From assembly GCA_029204225.1 (NCBI GenBank), contig CM055095.1, positions 64,117,087-64,181,086 of the forward strand: a stretch of 64,000 nucleotides of DNA, written 5' to 3'. Positions 1 to 10,690 of the stretch are shown here, in pieces. A program made the position numbers and the translations under genes. How positions within the stretch are numbered: position 1 is the stretch's first letter; every line of letters begins with the position of its first letter. The notes under the pieces were generated by a model. The model did no database searches and had not been told where the DNA came from. It saw nothing but the letters and a program-made list of their open reading frames with translations. Source of the DNA: Diphasiastrum complanatum. Taxonomy: Eukaryota; Streptophyta; Lycopodiopsida; Lycopodiales; Lycopodiaceae.

Positions 1-258
1 CCTCACAAGGTTCCACCTCTAAATCCTATTGGACCTCTTGGAATTCATCAAACAAAAGCCTTACACTTGTCTACACTCTAATTGGCACATGTTTAGCCTC
101 TTACTCTATTTTGGCTCAATAGTGGCATTACAAGTGGAAATGCATAATTTGCCATCTATGCCAAATTTATTCCTATCAACATCCTACACCTAGATGCTTG
201 ATGTAAAAAACATAAGACCCCTATATCTAACATAGATAATCTTTTTCAATTCTTCACA
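1..258 (-). repeat. 3' LTR of Copia-1, partial
   Basis: This matches 5476-5730 nearly base for base. It ends in TTCTTCACA, so in element orientation the LTR starts TGTGAAGAA. The purine run GGAGGAG directly precedes that start on the minus strand. The rest of this LTR lies left of the window. Confidence 0.93.
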
Positions 259-265
259 CTCCTCC
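259..265 (-). other. Polypurine tract of Copia-1
   Basis: On the minus strand the run GGAGGAG sits immediately before the 3' LTR start (TGTGAAG). This is the position of the plus-strand DNA primer in LTR retrotransposons. Confidence 0.75.
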
Positions 266-273
266 AAAATTAT

Positions 274-1386
274 CTATGAAGATTTGAGCATTGATCTTGA
301 TATAACTCCAAGATTAGATCTATGCTTGATGAAAGCACTTTTGCTCAAAGGCTTGGTGAGTAGATCCGCAATACAAGACGACGAGTTGACATGCTCCAAA
401 TAGATTTCTCCTCCAATAAGATTTTCTCTCACAAAATGGTGTGCCACTTCTATGTGTTTGCTTCTTGCATGAAATATGGGATTATTGGCAAGAGCTTGGG
501 CCGAGATGTTATCACACTTGATCATTGGTAGATCATCCTCCTTGATGCACTTTAGCTCCATTAATAACCTCTTGATCCAAAGCACTTCTTTGGTAGTTGT
601 AGTGAGTGCTTTGTACTCGGCCTCACATGAAGAGAGAGATATAGTATCTTGCGTTTTGGAAAGCCAAGATATTAGATTGCCTCCAAGAAAGATAGTGTAT
701 GCACTAATAGACTTTCGATCCATCTTGTCACTTGCAAAGTCCGAATCCGAGTAGCCAATAATAGATAGATCTTCACTTTTATAGAGCAGACCATAATCAC
801 AAGATGAAGATACATATCTTAGAATCCTCTTGGCCATCTTCCAATGATGGATCTTAGGATCTTGCATAAATTGACTCAATTTGTGCACACAAAAACTTAG
901 ATCGGGCCTAGTAATGGTAAGCCGAATCAAGGAGCCTACAAGACTCCTAAAAAGTGTGATGTCCTCAAAGGATCTTTCATCATCTTTATTAGGATCTTTT
1001 ACAATTTGCTCCATTGGAGTATCTATGCTCTTAGAATTTTCCATATGGAATTTTTTCAACATAGAGTGAGCATATCTAGATTGGCATATAAAGACATGAT
1101 TTTCATAAAAATCAATTTCTAGGCCTAGGATGTAATGCATCTCTCCTAGATCTTGCATTTTAAACTCACATCCAAGTGCTAGCTTGGTTTCATCAACTAG
1201 CTTGATACAACTTCCACAAAGAATAATGTCATCAACATAAATTAGAAGAATGACAATATTGCTATCAACAAACTTTAGATACATGGAAGGATCATAGTCA
1301 CTAAGAGTAGATCCTAGTGAGATAAGAAAAGAGTTCATGATCTTGGTGCTTGCTTGAGTCCATAAAGACTTTTCAAGAGCAAGCAC
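274..1386 (-). pseudogene. Copia-1 reverse transcriptase (C-terminal part) and RNase H
   Basis: The 370-residue open frame holds the catalytic reverse transcriptase motif YVDD (within LLIYVDDIILCG, about residue 50), then the connection region and the copia RNase H with GYSDSDFA, SLSSCEAEYKAL and DNISAQALANNP. The enzyme copies element RNA into cDNA inside the Gag particle. The initiating Met is not natural: the frame is a continuation of the upstream pol piece, separated by a deletion near 1336-1350 that removes the WYLRL-like segment seen in Copia-2 and shifts frame. The C-terminus is a normal family end, a few codons before the polypurine tract. RNase H looks intact; the protein as a whole is not made in one frame. 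Confidence 0.9.
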
Positions 1387-2351
1387 ACTTTGGACTCATC
1401 CTTGATGAATCCTTGAGGTTGTTCCATATAGATCTCCTCCTCAAGATAACCACTTAGAAAAGCATTGGATACATCTAATTGGAACACCTTCCACTTGAAA
1501 AAACATGCAAGAGAAATAAGAATTCTTATTGTCACCATCTTTGCAACGAGTGCAAAGGTCTCCTCATAATCAAGGCCATGGATTTGAGCAAATCCTTTGG
1601 CACATAATCTTGCTTTATGCTTGTTGATGGTGCCATCATGATTGAACTTGATCTGAAATACCCAGTTGCAACCAATCACATGCTTGTTGGATGGAGGATC
1701 CACAAGCTCCCAAGTATTGTTGGTGATCAATGCATCATACTCTTGCTTCATGGCATCATACCACTCCTTGGTATTGAGTGCCTCTTGTACATTCTTTGGC
1801 TCTTCACGAGAGACATAAAAAACATAATTAGTGGAATCAAGATCCACTTGTTTGCCTTTGTCAACATATGAGAGCCTCTTAGGCTTGGATCTTTCTCTCA
1901 TGGATCTTCTTGGTGAAAAAATCCAAGGAGAGTCTTCTTCAAATCTTGACCCCATCACATCATGATTGTATTCAAAATCAATAATTGATGATGCATCCAT
2001 AGATTTCTTGATCTCGGCCTCTTCAAATGATGAGTGTTGATCTTCATGAAAGACAACATCTCTACTTTCAATAACTTGAGAAGTAGAGAGTATAAAGACT
2101 CTATAGGCCTTCTTGGTGGACGAGTATCCAACCATGATCCCTTTGCATGCACTAGGATATTCCTTCTTCCTTGTTTCCAAGGGAATATGGACAAAGCATA
2201 AGCATCCAGAAACTCTAAGGTGATCAACCTTAGGCTTCTTCAAAAATAAGATTTCATATGGTGACTTTCCTCCAAGAGCTATATCTATTGCAAAGATAAT
2301 TTGCACAATTAATGGCTTCTCCCCAAAAATCTTTGGGCAAAGATGCCTCAA
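1335..2351 (-). pseudogene. Copia-1 integrase C-terminus and reverse transcriptase N-terminal part
   Basis: The 338-residue frame begins in the late integrase region (GGKSPYEILF, VSGCLCFVHIPLETRKK, MVGYSSTKKAYRV), passes a Ser/Arg-rich linker, and continues into reverse transcriptase with KEWYDAMKQEYDAL, TWELVDPPSNKHVIGCNWVF and the catalytic QLDVSNAFL box carrying the first Asp. It ends at GLKQAPRS where a deletion shifts the frame; the YVDD half continues in the piece at 274-1386. The upstream end overlaps the integrase piece, with a second frameshift near 2285-2295 where this copy lacks about eight bases relative to Copia-2. Confidence 0.88.
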
Positions 2352-3696
2352 TTCTCATAGATTTTGCACATTCACATAGAGATCTATTCTTTCTCTCGGC
2401 CACTCCATTTTGAGATGGAGAGTAGACACAAGAAAACTCTCTTTCAATGCCTTCAAGCTCACAAAAATCTTGAAATTTATTGGAGATATATTCACCACCT
2501 CCATCACTTCTAAGAGCTTTAATCTTGAATGAGAATTGCTTCTCTACATAAGCTTTGAAAATAAGGAAATGATCAAACACCATAGATTTTGAAGCAAGAA
2601 GATATATCCAAGTGAATCTTGTGTAATCATCAATGAAAGTAACAAAAGAAGTGGCTCCTTCCTTGCTTGTAGTTGATGAGAAATGCACATCCGAGTGGAT
2701 TAACTCCAAAGGATGCTTGCTTTTGATAGAAGATCTTGTAAATGGCTTTTTGTGAGATTTAGCAATGGCACAAGCCTGACAAGGCTTGATCTTCTTGGAG
2801 AGTGACTTTGGCAAGCCAATAGCTTTGGCTTCTTTGATCATAGAGAGCATGGATTTGTAGTTGGGATGTCCCAACCTCCTATGCCATAATTCCTCCATAG
2901 AGAGCTTGTTCACAAGAGCAACATTACAAGCATTCACATACTCATTTGGATCTAGTTTATAGATGCCACCAAATCTAGATCCTAATGCAAGTATCTCATC
3001 ATTCTTCTTGATAGTGAGAGTATCAACATTGAATTTTACATCAAGGCCATTATCAAGCAATTGGCCAACACTAATAAGATTCTTGGTAAGCTTAGGTACA
3101 TAAAGAACTTTAGAGAGAGGAAGAACTTTAGAGGATGCAAGCTTCAAGGGAATGTTCCCTATGCCTTCAATAGGACACTCAAAATCATTTGCGGTGTATA
3201 TTGATTTCTTGACTCCATCATAAGGTGCAATAGAAGAGAAAGAGTCCTTGGAGCTACACATATGTGAAGAGGCTCCACTATCAATATACCATAGGCCGTC
3301 CTTCTTGAAAAGAGTAGATGAGAAACTAGAGACCATAAGAGATCCCTCTCCATCACTTGCAATAGTGTCTTCCTTCTCATTGGTAATATTGGCTTGCTTG
3401 AGTTGATTCTTCTTTTTGAAGCAATTGGTGGCATAATGACCTTTCTTGCCACAATAAAAGCACTTGATCTTCTTCTTCTTGAGCTTGGATGATGAAGCAT
3501 TAGAGGAATCATCTTCCTCCTCATCTTTGTCTTTGGATTTAACTTTGTCCTTGCTTGAGGATTGTTGATGTTGGTTCTTGCTCCTCCCTTTGTGCTTATC
3601 CTTGGCAAAGAGAGCTTTGCCATCATTATGAGTGAGAGAAAGCTTGTCCATCCTCAAGAGCTTGTACTCTTGTCTTGATTCTTCTGAAATTAGCAC
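2254..3696 (-). pseudogene. Copia-1 Gag zinc knuckle, protease and integrase core
   Basis: The 480-residue frame continues Gag after a nonsense codon. A Lys/Ser-rich basic stretch leads to a CX2CX4HX4C knuckle (CFYCGKKGHYATNC), then the aspartic protease motif WYIDSGASSHM. Integrase follows with its HHCC zinc domain (HRRLGH ... CQAC), catalytic acidic residues in HSDVHFSS and LRSDGGGEY, and the Glu in QNGVAERK. All expected catalytic residues are present. The frame ends shortly after NYLCNR in a frameshift where Copia-2 reads on. Protease would process Gag-Pol; integrase would insert the cDNA. Confidence 0.92.
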
Positions 3697-3699
3697 ACT

Positions 3700-4293
3700 T
3701 TAGAGAGCCTCCAAACTTGGTAGTTCCTCCTTAATGGCATAGGATTGGACAAGGTTATTAAATTCACTTCTCAAGCCATTGAGAATGATTTGAACTAGCT
3801 CATTTTGATTGATGGAATCACCAATGCAAGCAAGCTCTCTATGAATATCTTTTACTCTCAAAACATAACTAGATGCACTCTCATCACTCTTTTGGCTACT
3901 TTGAAAGATTTGATTCCTAAGAGTGAGAAGCCTTGAGGTATTCTTAGCCTCATAGATAGTCTTGAGACAATCCCAAGCTTCTTTGGCTGATGTACAAGTA
4001 CCTATCTCCCTCAATATCTCATTAGAGACATTCATCTTAATGTAGTGGAGAGCCATCCTAGCTCTCTTTTTGTATTTTTGAACCTCTTGAAGAACTTGTG
4101 GTTCTTCTTCAAGGCCAAGAACTATGTCCATCACGCCTTGAAGGATCAAGATGGACTCCATCCTCATTTTCCAGATTGAATAATTTGAAGTGGTCAATCT
4201 TTCACTTGGTTCCAACAAGGATGAACCCATTGAAGACATTTGAAGTGAAGAAAACTCAAATGATGAACAATAAATGTTGCTACACACTCTCAA
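3700..4293 (-). pseudogene. Copia-1 Gag N-terminal domain
   Basis: The 197-residue frame has the plant copia Gag signature: SNYSIWKMRMESIL near the start, then ARMALHYIKMNVSNEIL, AWDCLKTIYEAKNTSRLLTLRNQIFQ and LVQIILNGL, as in the UBN2/Retrotran_gag families. Comparison with Copia-2 places the true start at an internal Met (about 4239) rather than the first Met. The frame stops at 3700-3702 with TAA where Copia-2 has CAA; the downstream piece continues in the same frame. A single C-to-T change therefore separates capsid from nucleocapsid and pol. Gag forms the cytoplasmic virus-like particle. Confidence 0.92.
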
Positions 4294-4302
4294 TAGGATC
4301 CA

Positions 4303-4983
4303 ATAATTGAGTACTATCTCCCCCTATGAAAGATCTTGCAACTATTTGTCAATTGATTCTCACTAGTTACTCAAATCTCTCTAAAACAAGATCTATTTCA
4401 CATCAAATGATGGAGTATAGGCAAAGTTAGGATCTAACACTCTTGGCACGTGTGAAATACACTAAGAAACCAAATTTGACTCAAATACAATGATATTGCA
4501 TGAAACAAAATGGCTAAGATCTCAAAACAGTGCCTAGATCACATATAGATGAGATTGGCAAGCATACAACTATGATTTTGGATCAACCAAGCAATCTCTT
4601 GACCAAACCAAATGTATCCATCCAGGTCTAGGTGCCCTACCTAACCCTCTTCAAAAGCTTATAACTTTTGATTGGCTCAACCAAATGGAATGAAACTGAT
4701 TGCATCAGAAACTAGACAATAATAGCTTCAAAACAAGCTATCAAGCAACATAAATGGATCAAACATGAGAGAGAACTTCCAAACTAAAATTGGATATTCC
4801 TCACACATGTCTGAGCACCTGATTCCGTACAGACCAGGTCAGACCCAATCAATGTGCTTTTGATCTCTTTTGATCCAAGATTGAACAAGATAGCTAGGAA
4901 AATGGGCCTTGACAACTTCTAGCTCAAGATTGATGAGATTTTTTTTCACTTAGATGGATCAAAATACATGGTAACCTTAGGTA
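4303..4983 (-). other. Copia-1 untranslated leader
   Basis: The segment lies between the primer binding site and gag and has no coding potential that I recognise. Similar leaders of about 0.6-0.8 kb precede gag in Copia-2, Copia-4 and Copia-6. It would hold packaging and dimerisation signals by family analogy; none is identified here. Confidence 0.7.
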
Positions 4984-4996
4984 GGCTCTGATACCA
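4984..4996 (-). other. Primer binding site, initiator tRNA-Met
   Basis: The minus strand reads TGGTATCAGAGCC directly after the 5' LTR end, complementary to the 3' end of plant initiator tRNA-Met. It abuts the LTR with no spacer. Confidence 0.93.
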
Positions 4997-5730
4997 TGTT
5001 GAATTTCACATGTGTGGACTGTCCACTACATGTAATTGTGATCTCCTAAGGTGTGTAGATGCACCAAGATCAAGACTAGATTGAGATTCAAGTTCAATCT
5101 TAGATCCTATGGCAAAAACACACTACTACATGCATTCAATCACTTCCAACTCTCACTCACACGTGTGGGAAGTATTAAAAAAATAATCTAAGTAAAAACA
5201 AGCTGCTCTCCTCAGGTAGAGAGAGAAAAAGCATCATGAGCTCTCGGGTAGAGAGAGAAAGCTAGAAATCCAATAACTCACAAAATCCATAAAATCACCA
5301 AATCAATTAGATTCAAAATGAGGAGTACAATGATACTAGTAGGTCCACGAGCTACCACTATGCTTAACTATGACTGGACCATATTTTGTCACCTCTTGAT
5401 CCTATTGGATCATTGATCCATGCACCTCTTAATTCTATTGGACTATATTCAAGCACACCTCAATTTCCTATTGGACCTCACAAGGTTCCACCTCTAAATC
5501 CTATTGGACCTCTTGGAATTCATCAAACAAAAGCCTTACACTTGTCTACACTCTAATTGGCACGTGTTTAGCCTCTTACTCTATTTTGGCTCAATAGTGG
5601 CATTACAAGTGGAAATGCATAATTTGCCATCTATGTCAAATTTATTCCTATCAACATCCTACACCTAGATTGATGTAAAAAACATAAGACCCCCATATCT
5701 AACATAGATAATCTTTTTCAATTCTTCACA
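4997..5730 (-). repeat. 5' LTR of Copia-1
   Basis: This 734-bp LTR starts TGTGAAGAA and ends TTCAACA in element orientation, with the primer binding site adjacent. It contains the palindrome CACACGTGTG at 5158-5167 and a near match at its inner end. The LTR supplies promoter and polyadenylation signals. Confidence 0.93.
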
Positions 5731-5839
5731 GGAAATGGCATTGCAACAACCAAAAGGCTCTCAACAATTTACAACAACATCTAATACATTACAAAGAAGA
5801 TGCATTAACGACACATAAAGAAGGAACTACTGATGTTTT

Positions 5840-5992
5840 TGTGCAAAAAGTACAAAATGGACCAAGAGTGGATCCTATCTGATCCTCAAGAGGGATTGGT
5901 TGTTAGATTACTTGATCTATCAATCTACTTGAGATTAAAATCAATCTAGATCAATTCTAGACACAAAATCCTAACAAGAACAATCATTAATT
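5840..5992 (-). repeat. LTR-D fragment
   Basis: These 153 bases are the reverse complement of the last part of the complete LTR-D at 61167-61996, with a few mismatches. It begins at the exact LTR end (TGTGCAAAAAG) and breaks off after CATTAATT. No primer binding site lies outside it, so it is an outer LTR end or a broken solo LTR. It marks the left edge of the composite copia region. Confidence 0.85.
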
Positions 5993-7100
5993 CACATGAC
6001 TTAAGAGCATACATTTGATGAAATAACCATTTGCTTTCTAATTGATCTATATTCAATTTCAACCTTTTAAGAACATCATCTATGTTCTCAAGAGAGACTT
6101 CATACTCAACTAGTATGGCTTTACTCCAATTTTGAGATGCAATGATCTCACTAAAGCAAATTGATTTATCAAATGACATAAGAGAAGTAAGTATGTGATG
6201 TATACCACATGAGATATGCTCCTCTTTCCCTTGAAATGTGAGCCACATGGACTCAAGCATATTTCTTGAGTTTCTTTTTGGAATCACAATTTGAGAAGGT
6301 CTCTCCTCCTCAATCCTTGGCACACTTGGACCTTGAAAAGGATTCTCCTCCTCAATCCTTGGCACATTTGAACCTTGAAATGACTTCTTAAGATCCTCTT
6401 CATGGTGCTCCTTTTTTTTATGGAAATCCAAGACCTCCATGTCTGATAATGATCACAACAAGTATGACCATTCAATATGCACTTCATATGATTATCAAGA
6501 TTACTTATGCTAGAAACATAAGTCCAAAAATCACCACAACTTGGCATGATTTTTCCAATATTAAATCAAAAGGTATTTCCATCTCAATAAGGTTAACTAC
6601 TTGCTTATGGATATAAGTGTCCACTTTGGATGCTTCACTTATTCTCATAAGAAGTTTACAACTTGCCTTTAGGATTGAAAACATACAATTTTCATCTTTA
6701 TGAATGAACACATCATTCATGATCTTATTGAAACCAAAAGATCCTACATTATGAAGATATTTCCATTTCCTTGACTTCATAACATAAGCTTACAAGGAAA
6801 ACATATTTTGCTATCTTTTAAGGCATCACACTCAACTAGTATTGCCTTAATCCACCTTTGAGATACAAAAATCTCTTCAAAGCGAAATGGTTCTTCATAA
6901 GTTGACATGATAGCATAAATGAAACTATTTTCATTTTGTGATTGCTTCTCCTTATTCTTGAATGATTTCTCTTGGATCATAACAATAAGTTTGAACTTAT
7001 CTAAAGTTACAAGCAAGATACTTCCAAGGACATAAAATAAATCCAAGTTACTTTCATGAAAGTGACATCTATCTTTGCATCTTGAACCAAACAATGCCCT
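5993..7100 (-). pseudogene. Copia-6 rearranged pol remnant
   Basis: Several short minus-strand frames (5946-6440, 6505-6780, 6777-7094) read like fragments of the linker between integrase and reverse transcriptase. Both RFEEIFVSQRWIKAILVE and SEIIASQNWSKAILVE resemble the copia segment that usually reads EEA...W..AM..E, so the linker seems present twice. The catalytic domains are missing. The first frame runs out into LTR-D sequence. The middle frame (6505-6780) is not recognised. The assignment to pol rests on these short similarities only. Confidence 0.45.
6299..6388 (-). repeat. 42-bp in-frame tandem repeat
   Basis: Two copies of a 42-bp unit encode the 14-residue repeat PRIEEE.PFQG.SV in the Copia-6 linker remnant. 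A 42-bp period keeps the reading frame. Confidence 0.75.
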
Positions 7101-7654
7101 TCCAAACGAAAAATTTCAAAAGATTCGACATGTGTTGTGATGGACTCTTGAAGACAAATCTTGCAAGTAAGATAAGAGAAAAACTCCCTTTTACTAGTCA
7201 TGTGTGAACTAGCACCCGAGTCAATCCACCAAGGATCTTCTCCTTTGAAGCTTGTTGAAGAAAATATGGACATCATGAGAGAGTCCTTATGTGAACTCTC
7301 CTCCTCCTCCTCTTTGCTCATGTTGGCTTGGCTTTGATCTTGCTTCTTCTTGAAGCATTCTGAGGCATAATGCCCCATCTTGCTACAATAGTAGCACTTC
7401 ACCTTTGATTTGTCCTTCTTGACTTTGGTGGTTGATGGAAATGCCTTTGAGGGTCCTTCTTGATCCTCAAGCTTTGTAGACTTCTTGAATGTTGATCCTT
7501 TGCCTTTGGACTTGCCTTTGTCTTTGGTGAAGAGAGCTTGGTCATCTCCACCTTGGATGGAAAGCCTATCCATCCTCTCTTGCATTTGGCTCCTTCTTGA
7601 TTCCTCGACCATGAGTGTGCCTTGGAGTTCTTCAAGTATGGGTAGCTTACCCAT
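7007..7654 (-). pseudogene. Copia-6 Gag C-terminus with zinc knuckle, and protease
   Basis: The 215-residue frame carries the late Gag region (LQGTLMVEESRRSQMQERM), a basic Lys/Ser/Gly stretch, a CX2CX4HX4C knuckle (CYYCSKMGHYASEC) and the protease motif WWIDSGASSHMT. After about residue 160 it no longer follows the copia pattern and ends early, so protease is truncated. It is separated from the N-terminal gag frame by a stop at about 7655-7667, where the reading otherwise continues (LPILEEL after the capsid domain). Confidence 0.85.
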
Positions 7655-7666
7655 AATTGCATATCC

Positions 7667-8161
7667 CTAAACCAAATTGTCAAATTCAAAGCTTAGTCCA
7701 TTCAATATGAGTTGAACAAGCTCTTCATCCTTGATATGATCACCTATAAAGGCTAGCTCTTTGTTCAATTCCTTTACTCTTAGGACAAAAGTATGTGCAC
7801 TCTCTCCTTTCTTTTGATAGCTTCTATAGATTTGATTCTTCAAAGCTAACATTCTAGTTTGGTTCTTGGATTCATAGACCTTTTGCAAAGTCTCCCAATC
7901 ATCTTGAGCTGAAGTGCAATCTCCTACCTCTCTTAAGAGTTCATTTGCAACATTCATTTTTATGCAATGTAGTGCAACATTGCACCTCTTGATGTATTTG
8001 GCTTTTTCTTGAGGATGAATAGGTTCACCCTCCTTACCATTTACAATTTCCATCAGATCTTGCATGATCATGATAGATTCCATTCTAACTTTCCATATGG
8101 AATAGTTAGTTTTGTTGAGCCTTTCATTAGTATCCAAAAGATATGCATTTATAGATGCCAT
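7667..8161 (-). pseudogene. Copia-6 Gag capsid domain
   Basis: The 164-residue frame starts MASINAYLLDTNERLNKTNY and contains the WKVRMESIMI, ALHCIKMNVANELL, KVYESKNQTRMLALKNQIY and LVQLILNGL motifs of plant copia Gag. The start fits the family. It stops just after EFDNLV, where relatives continue QSYAIKEELP, so gag is split by a nonsense codon. It is clearly diverged from Copia-1, -2 and -4, which resemble each other more. Confidence 0.88.
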
Positions 8162-8959
8162 CTAGTCTCCTAATCAAGGACTTGACACAAATGAAGGTTA
8201 CTTCTATTGATTTGATTGAAGGTCTAACTTATCCCACTTCTTAGGGACCTGAAAAGATCAGTAATAGACTTCCCATAAAGATCTAAGAATGATCTCTAAC
8301 AAAATCAAATCATAGAATACTAGAAACAATGCACTTGCTTGATTGAAGTAGACAATACTAGTAGAATTGCCCCTCTTTCTATAAAGAACATTAAAGCTTC
8401 CAAATGATCTGATCAAGAGTGAATTTCAGCAACCTAATATACTTCCAAAATCACTTGTAAAAGATCTAAATGGAACTTAATGAGGATGCAACACAATCTA
8501 CTATCCAATCACAAGCAAAAAATGATCAAAATTGATGAAAAATTGATCTAATTTGGTGCATAAGTCAAGCAATTGTTGGACTGAACCTAAATCACTTTAG
8601 GAGGTGCCTACTACACCTTAGAACAGCCTTGAAGAGTCCCCAAAACTCTGATCTTCCCTCTCCTTGAATGCTAGAAAGCCTCCTCTATGAAATCACCTCC
8701 AAAACTCGCTTAGAAATCAATGCTTGGAGCAAGCAAAACTTGCTATCTTGGTAATGTGAATTGAATTCAACTTTGCCTCTGGTTTTAGACACCTAAACAC
8801 CTGCAAATGAAGTCACACAACACCAATCTCCAATGTATTTGACTCACTTTGAGTTCTAGAATCAATACTAGATGCTAAGATCCAATCTACACAAGATTTA
8901 GATCAAAAATTGTGATCAAATTGAATGAAAACTAAGGATTTAGCTCATTTCAGCCTTTA
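8162..8959 (-). other. Copia-6 leader
   Basis: No gene is seen. The segment occupies the place between primer binding site and gag. Confidence 0.65.
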
Positions 8960-8972
8960 GGCTCTGATACCA
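8960..8972 (-). other. Primer binding site, initiator tRNA-Met
   Basis: The minus strand reads TGGTATCAGAGCC directly after LTR-F. The match to the plant initiator tRNA-Met 3' end is complete over 13 bases. Confidence 0.9.
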
Positions 8973-9654
8973 TATAAAAATTACAGCAAATAAGGATCCT
9001 AAAACACTTGAAATGATGAGGGAAACAATAGATTATGATTTCATAAGATTAGCACAAGTTGAACCATCAAAATCCATCAAAAATCTATGCTTGAACCTCA
9101 CTAAATGGCCCAAATCCTTGAAGAAGGCTTCACACGTGTGAAAGTACGGCCTCCCATAGCCTGAGTACTGTACACCAGACCTACATTCAATCCTATAATC
9201 ATTAGTAATCACAAGTACTCAAACAATTATGAGCATAGAGGGCAATTGCACCATTATGAGAGAAAAAACATGAAATTGCTTGATTGATTTTGGTGAGATA
9301 TCATCACCTATATATACATGATCCCTCACGGTTTTGGGCAGGTATGAGTAGCCCTAAACCTATCCCTAATGCTAATTTTGGTGGATCTTTCATCCCTACC
9401 AAGTTAGGGTTGGAATCTTGGAGATCCCTCAACAATGCAAAACCTACCAAAAATAGCTCCTATTTTTCCTCCCTTGTATCTAAGCATAATTTGGACTCAT
9501 TCCAAAGGTTCTAACACTTAGGTCTACTTGAGAACATCCTTACGAATGGAATCCTATGCTATTTGGCACGTGTGACAAGCCACATCATCACCATCTAACT
9601 ATTTACAAGTCATATGACCAAAACTAGTCAAGCTAGAATTGTGAATTTTTAACA
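8973..9654 (-). repeat. LTR-F, shared by Copia-6 and Copia-7
   Basis: The LTR is 682 bp. In element orientation it starts TGTTAAAAATTC directly after a purine tract (GAGGAG) that follows Copia-7 RNase H, and ends AATTTTTATA directly before the Copia-6 primer binding site. It therefore acts as 3' LTR of one and 5' LTR of the other. It contains CACACGTGTG at 9131-9140 and a TATA-like run (CTATATATA) near 9308-9316. Confidence 0.8.
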
Positions 9655-9665
9655 CTCCTCACTAT

Positions 9666-10690
9666 CTAGCTTGGTTCAATCATTGCTTTACTAATCACTC
9701 CAAGTGATGATCTGAACTTCATAAAAGGTGTCTTTTGAAGTGGTTTAGTAAGTAGATCAGCTACACATTCATTGCTTGGAACATGCTTCAAAGCAATCTC
9801 CTTGGCTTGCACCATTTCTCTCACAAAGTGATGGCATATCTCAATGTGCTTAGATCTTGCATGGAAGATTGGGTTAGATGCAAGGTGTTGGGCTGATATA
9901 TTGTCATTGTAGATGATCGGTGCCTCCTCTGAATCCATGATCTTTAGCTCCACCAATAATCTCTTGATCCAAAGTACCTCCTTTGTAGTGGTTGTCAAAG
10001 CTTTGTACTCGGCCTCGGTTGAAGATAGAGATATAGTTTCTTGCTTTTTTTGAAAGCCATGAAACCACACCTTCTCCTATGAAAGTTGAATAGGCACTTG
10101 TTGATTTCCTATCCCTCTTGTCCCCTGCAAAATCTGAATCACTAAATGCATGAAGGTTAATCACATATCCTCCATATAGAATCCCAAAATCCAATGTACC
10201 TGAGATGTATCTTAGAATCCTCTTAGCCTTTTTCCAATGGATATTCAATGGCTTTGCATGGATTGGCTCAACCTACATACACTAAAGCTAAGATCTGGTC
10301 TAGTTATAGTGATCCACATTAAGGAACCTATAAGTTGCCTAAACAAAGTGATGTCCATGAAGGATCTTTCATCATCTTCATTTGGCACTTTTACATCTTG
10401 CTCCATTGGTGTGTCAACACTTTTGCATACTTCCATCTTAAACTTCTTCAAAAGAATTTGAGCATAGTTTACTTGACTTATAAAGATAAAATCAGACCCA
10501 CTAAGTACTTCTATGCCTAAGATGAAGTGAAGACATCCTAGATCTACCATCTTGAACTCTAAGGATAGATCTATCTTGATTTTTTCAATACCATCAACAC
10601 TATTTCCACTAATGATGATGTCATCTACATAAATGAGTAAAAGTACAATACCAACATCATCAAACTTAATGTAAAGAATGACTAGTCACT
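9666..10690 (-). pseudogene. Copia-7 reverse transcriptase (C-terminal part) and RNase H
   Basis: Three overlapping minus-strand frames (9666-10070, 9904-10248, 10245-10550, extending to about 10680) together give the catalytic LLLIYVDDIIISG, the MVDLGCLHFILGIEV connection, WKKAKRILRYISGTLDFG, and RNase H with FSDSDFAGDKRDRKSTSAY, SLSSTEAEYKAL and DNISAQHLASNP. At least two frame changes break it. Upstream of about 10690 the expected palm, integrase, protease and gag are absent: the sequence passes straight into a leader-like stretch, so the centre of the element has been deleted. Confidence 0.88.

Larger units (their letters stand above)
1..5730 (-). mobile_element. Copia-1, Ty1/copia LTR retrotransposon, left end outside the window
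   Basis: Reading on the minus strand the order is 5' LTR (4997-5730), primer binding site (4984-4996), leader, gag, CCHC zinc knuckle, protease, integrase, reverse transcriptase, RNase H, polypurine tract (259-265) and 3' LTR (1-258, cut by the window edge). Integrase before reverse transcriptase defines Ty1/copia. The 258 visible bases of the left LTR match the right LTR with about four substitutions and one 3-base indel by eye, so insertion was recent. The coding frame is broken by one nonsense codon in gag and two frameshifting deletions in pol, so this copy is not autonomous. The target duplication cannot be checked because the left flank is missing. Confidence 0.95.
5993..9654 (-). mobile_element. 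Copia-6, 3'-truncated copia element with 5' LTR-F
   Basis: On the minus strand: 5' LTR-F (8973-9654), primer binding site (8960-8972), leader, gag, zinc knuckle, protease, then a rearranged remainder of pol ending at the LTR-D fragment. No integrase core, YVDD or RNase H of its own is visible. The same LTR-F also abuts the polypurine tract of a second element (Copia-7) on its other side, so the two internal regions share one LTR. Confidence 0.75.

Noticed and set aside
476-754. Plus-strand frames across copia RNase H (also 881-1069, 10237-10461, 40414-40650, 48937-49209)
   Set aside because: They mirror the minus-strand RNase H gene and recur in every copy for that reason.
4984-4996. A tRNA gene, because of the tRNA-Met-like match at each primer binding site
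   Set aside because: Only the 3' acceptor complement is present, next to an LTR; no cloverleaf is encoded.
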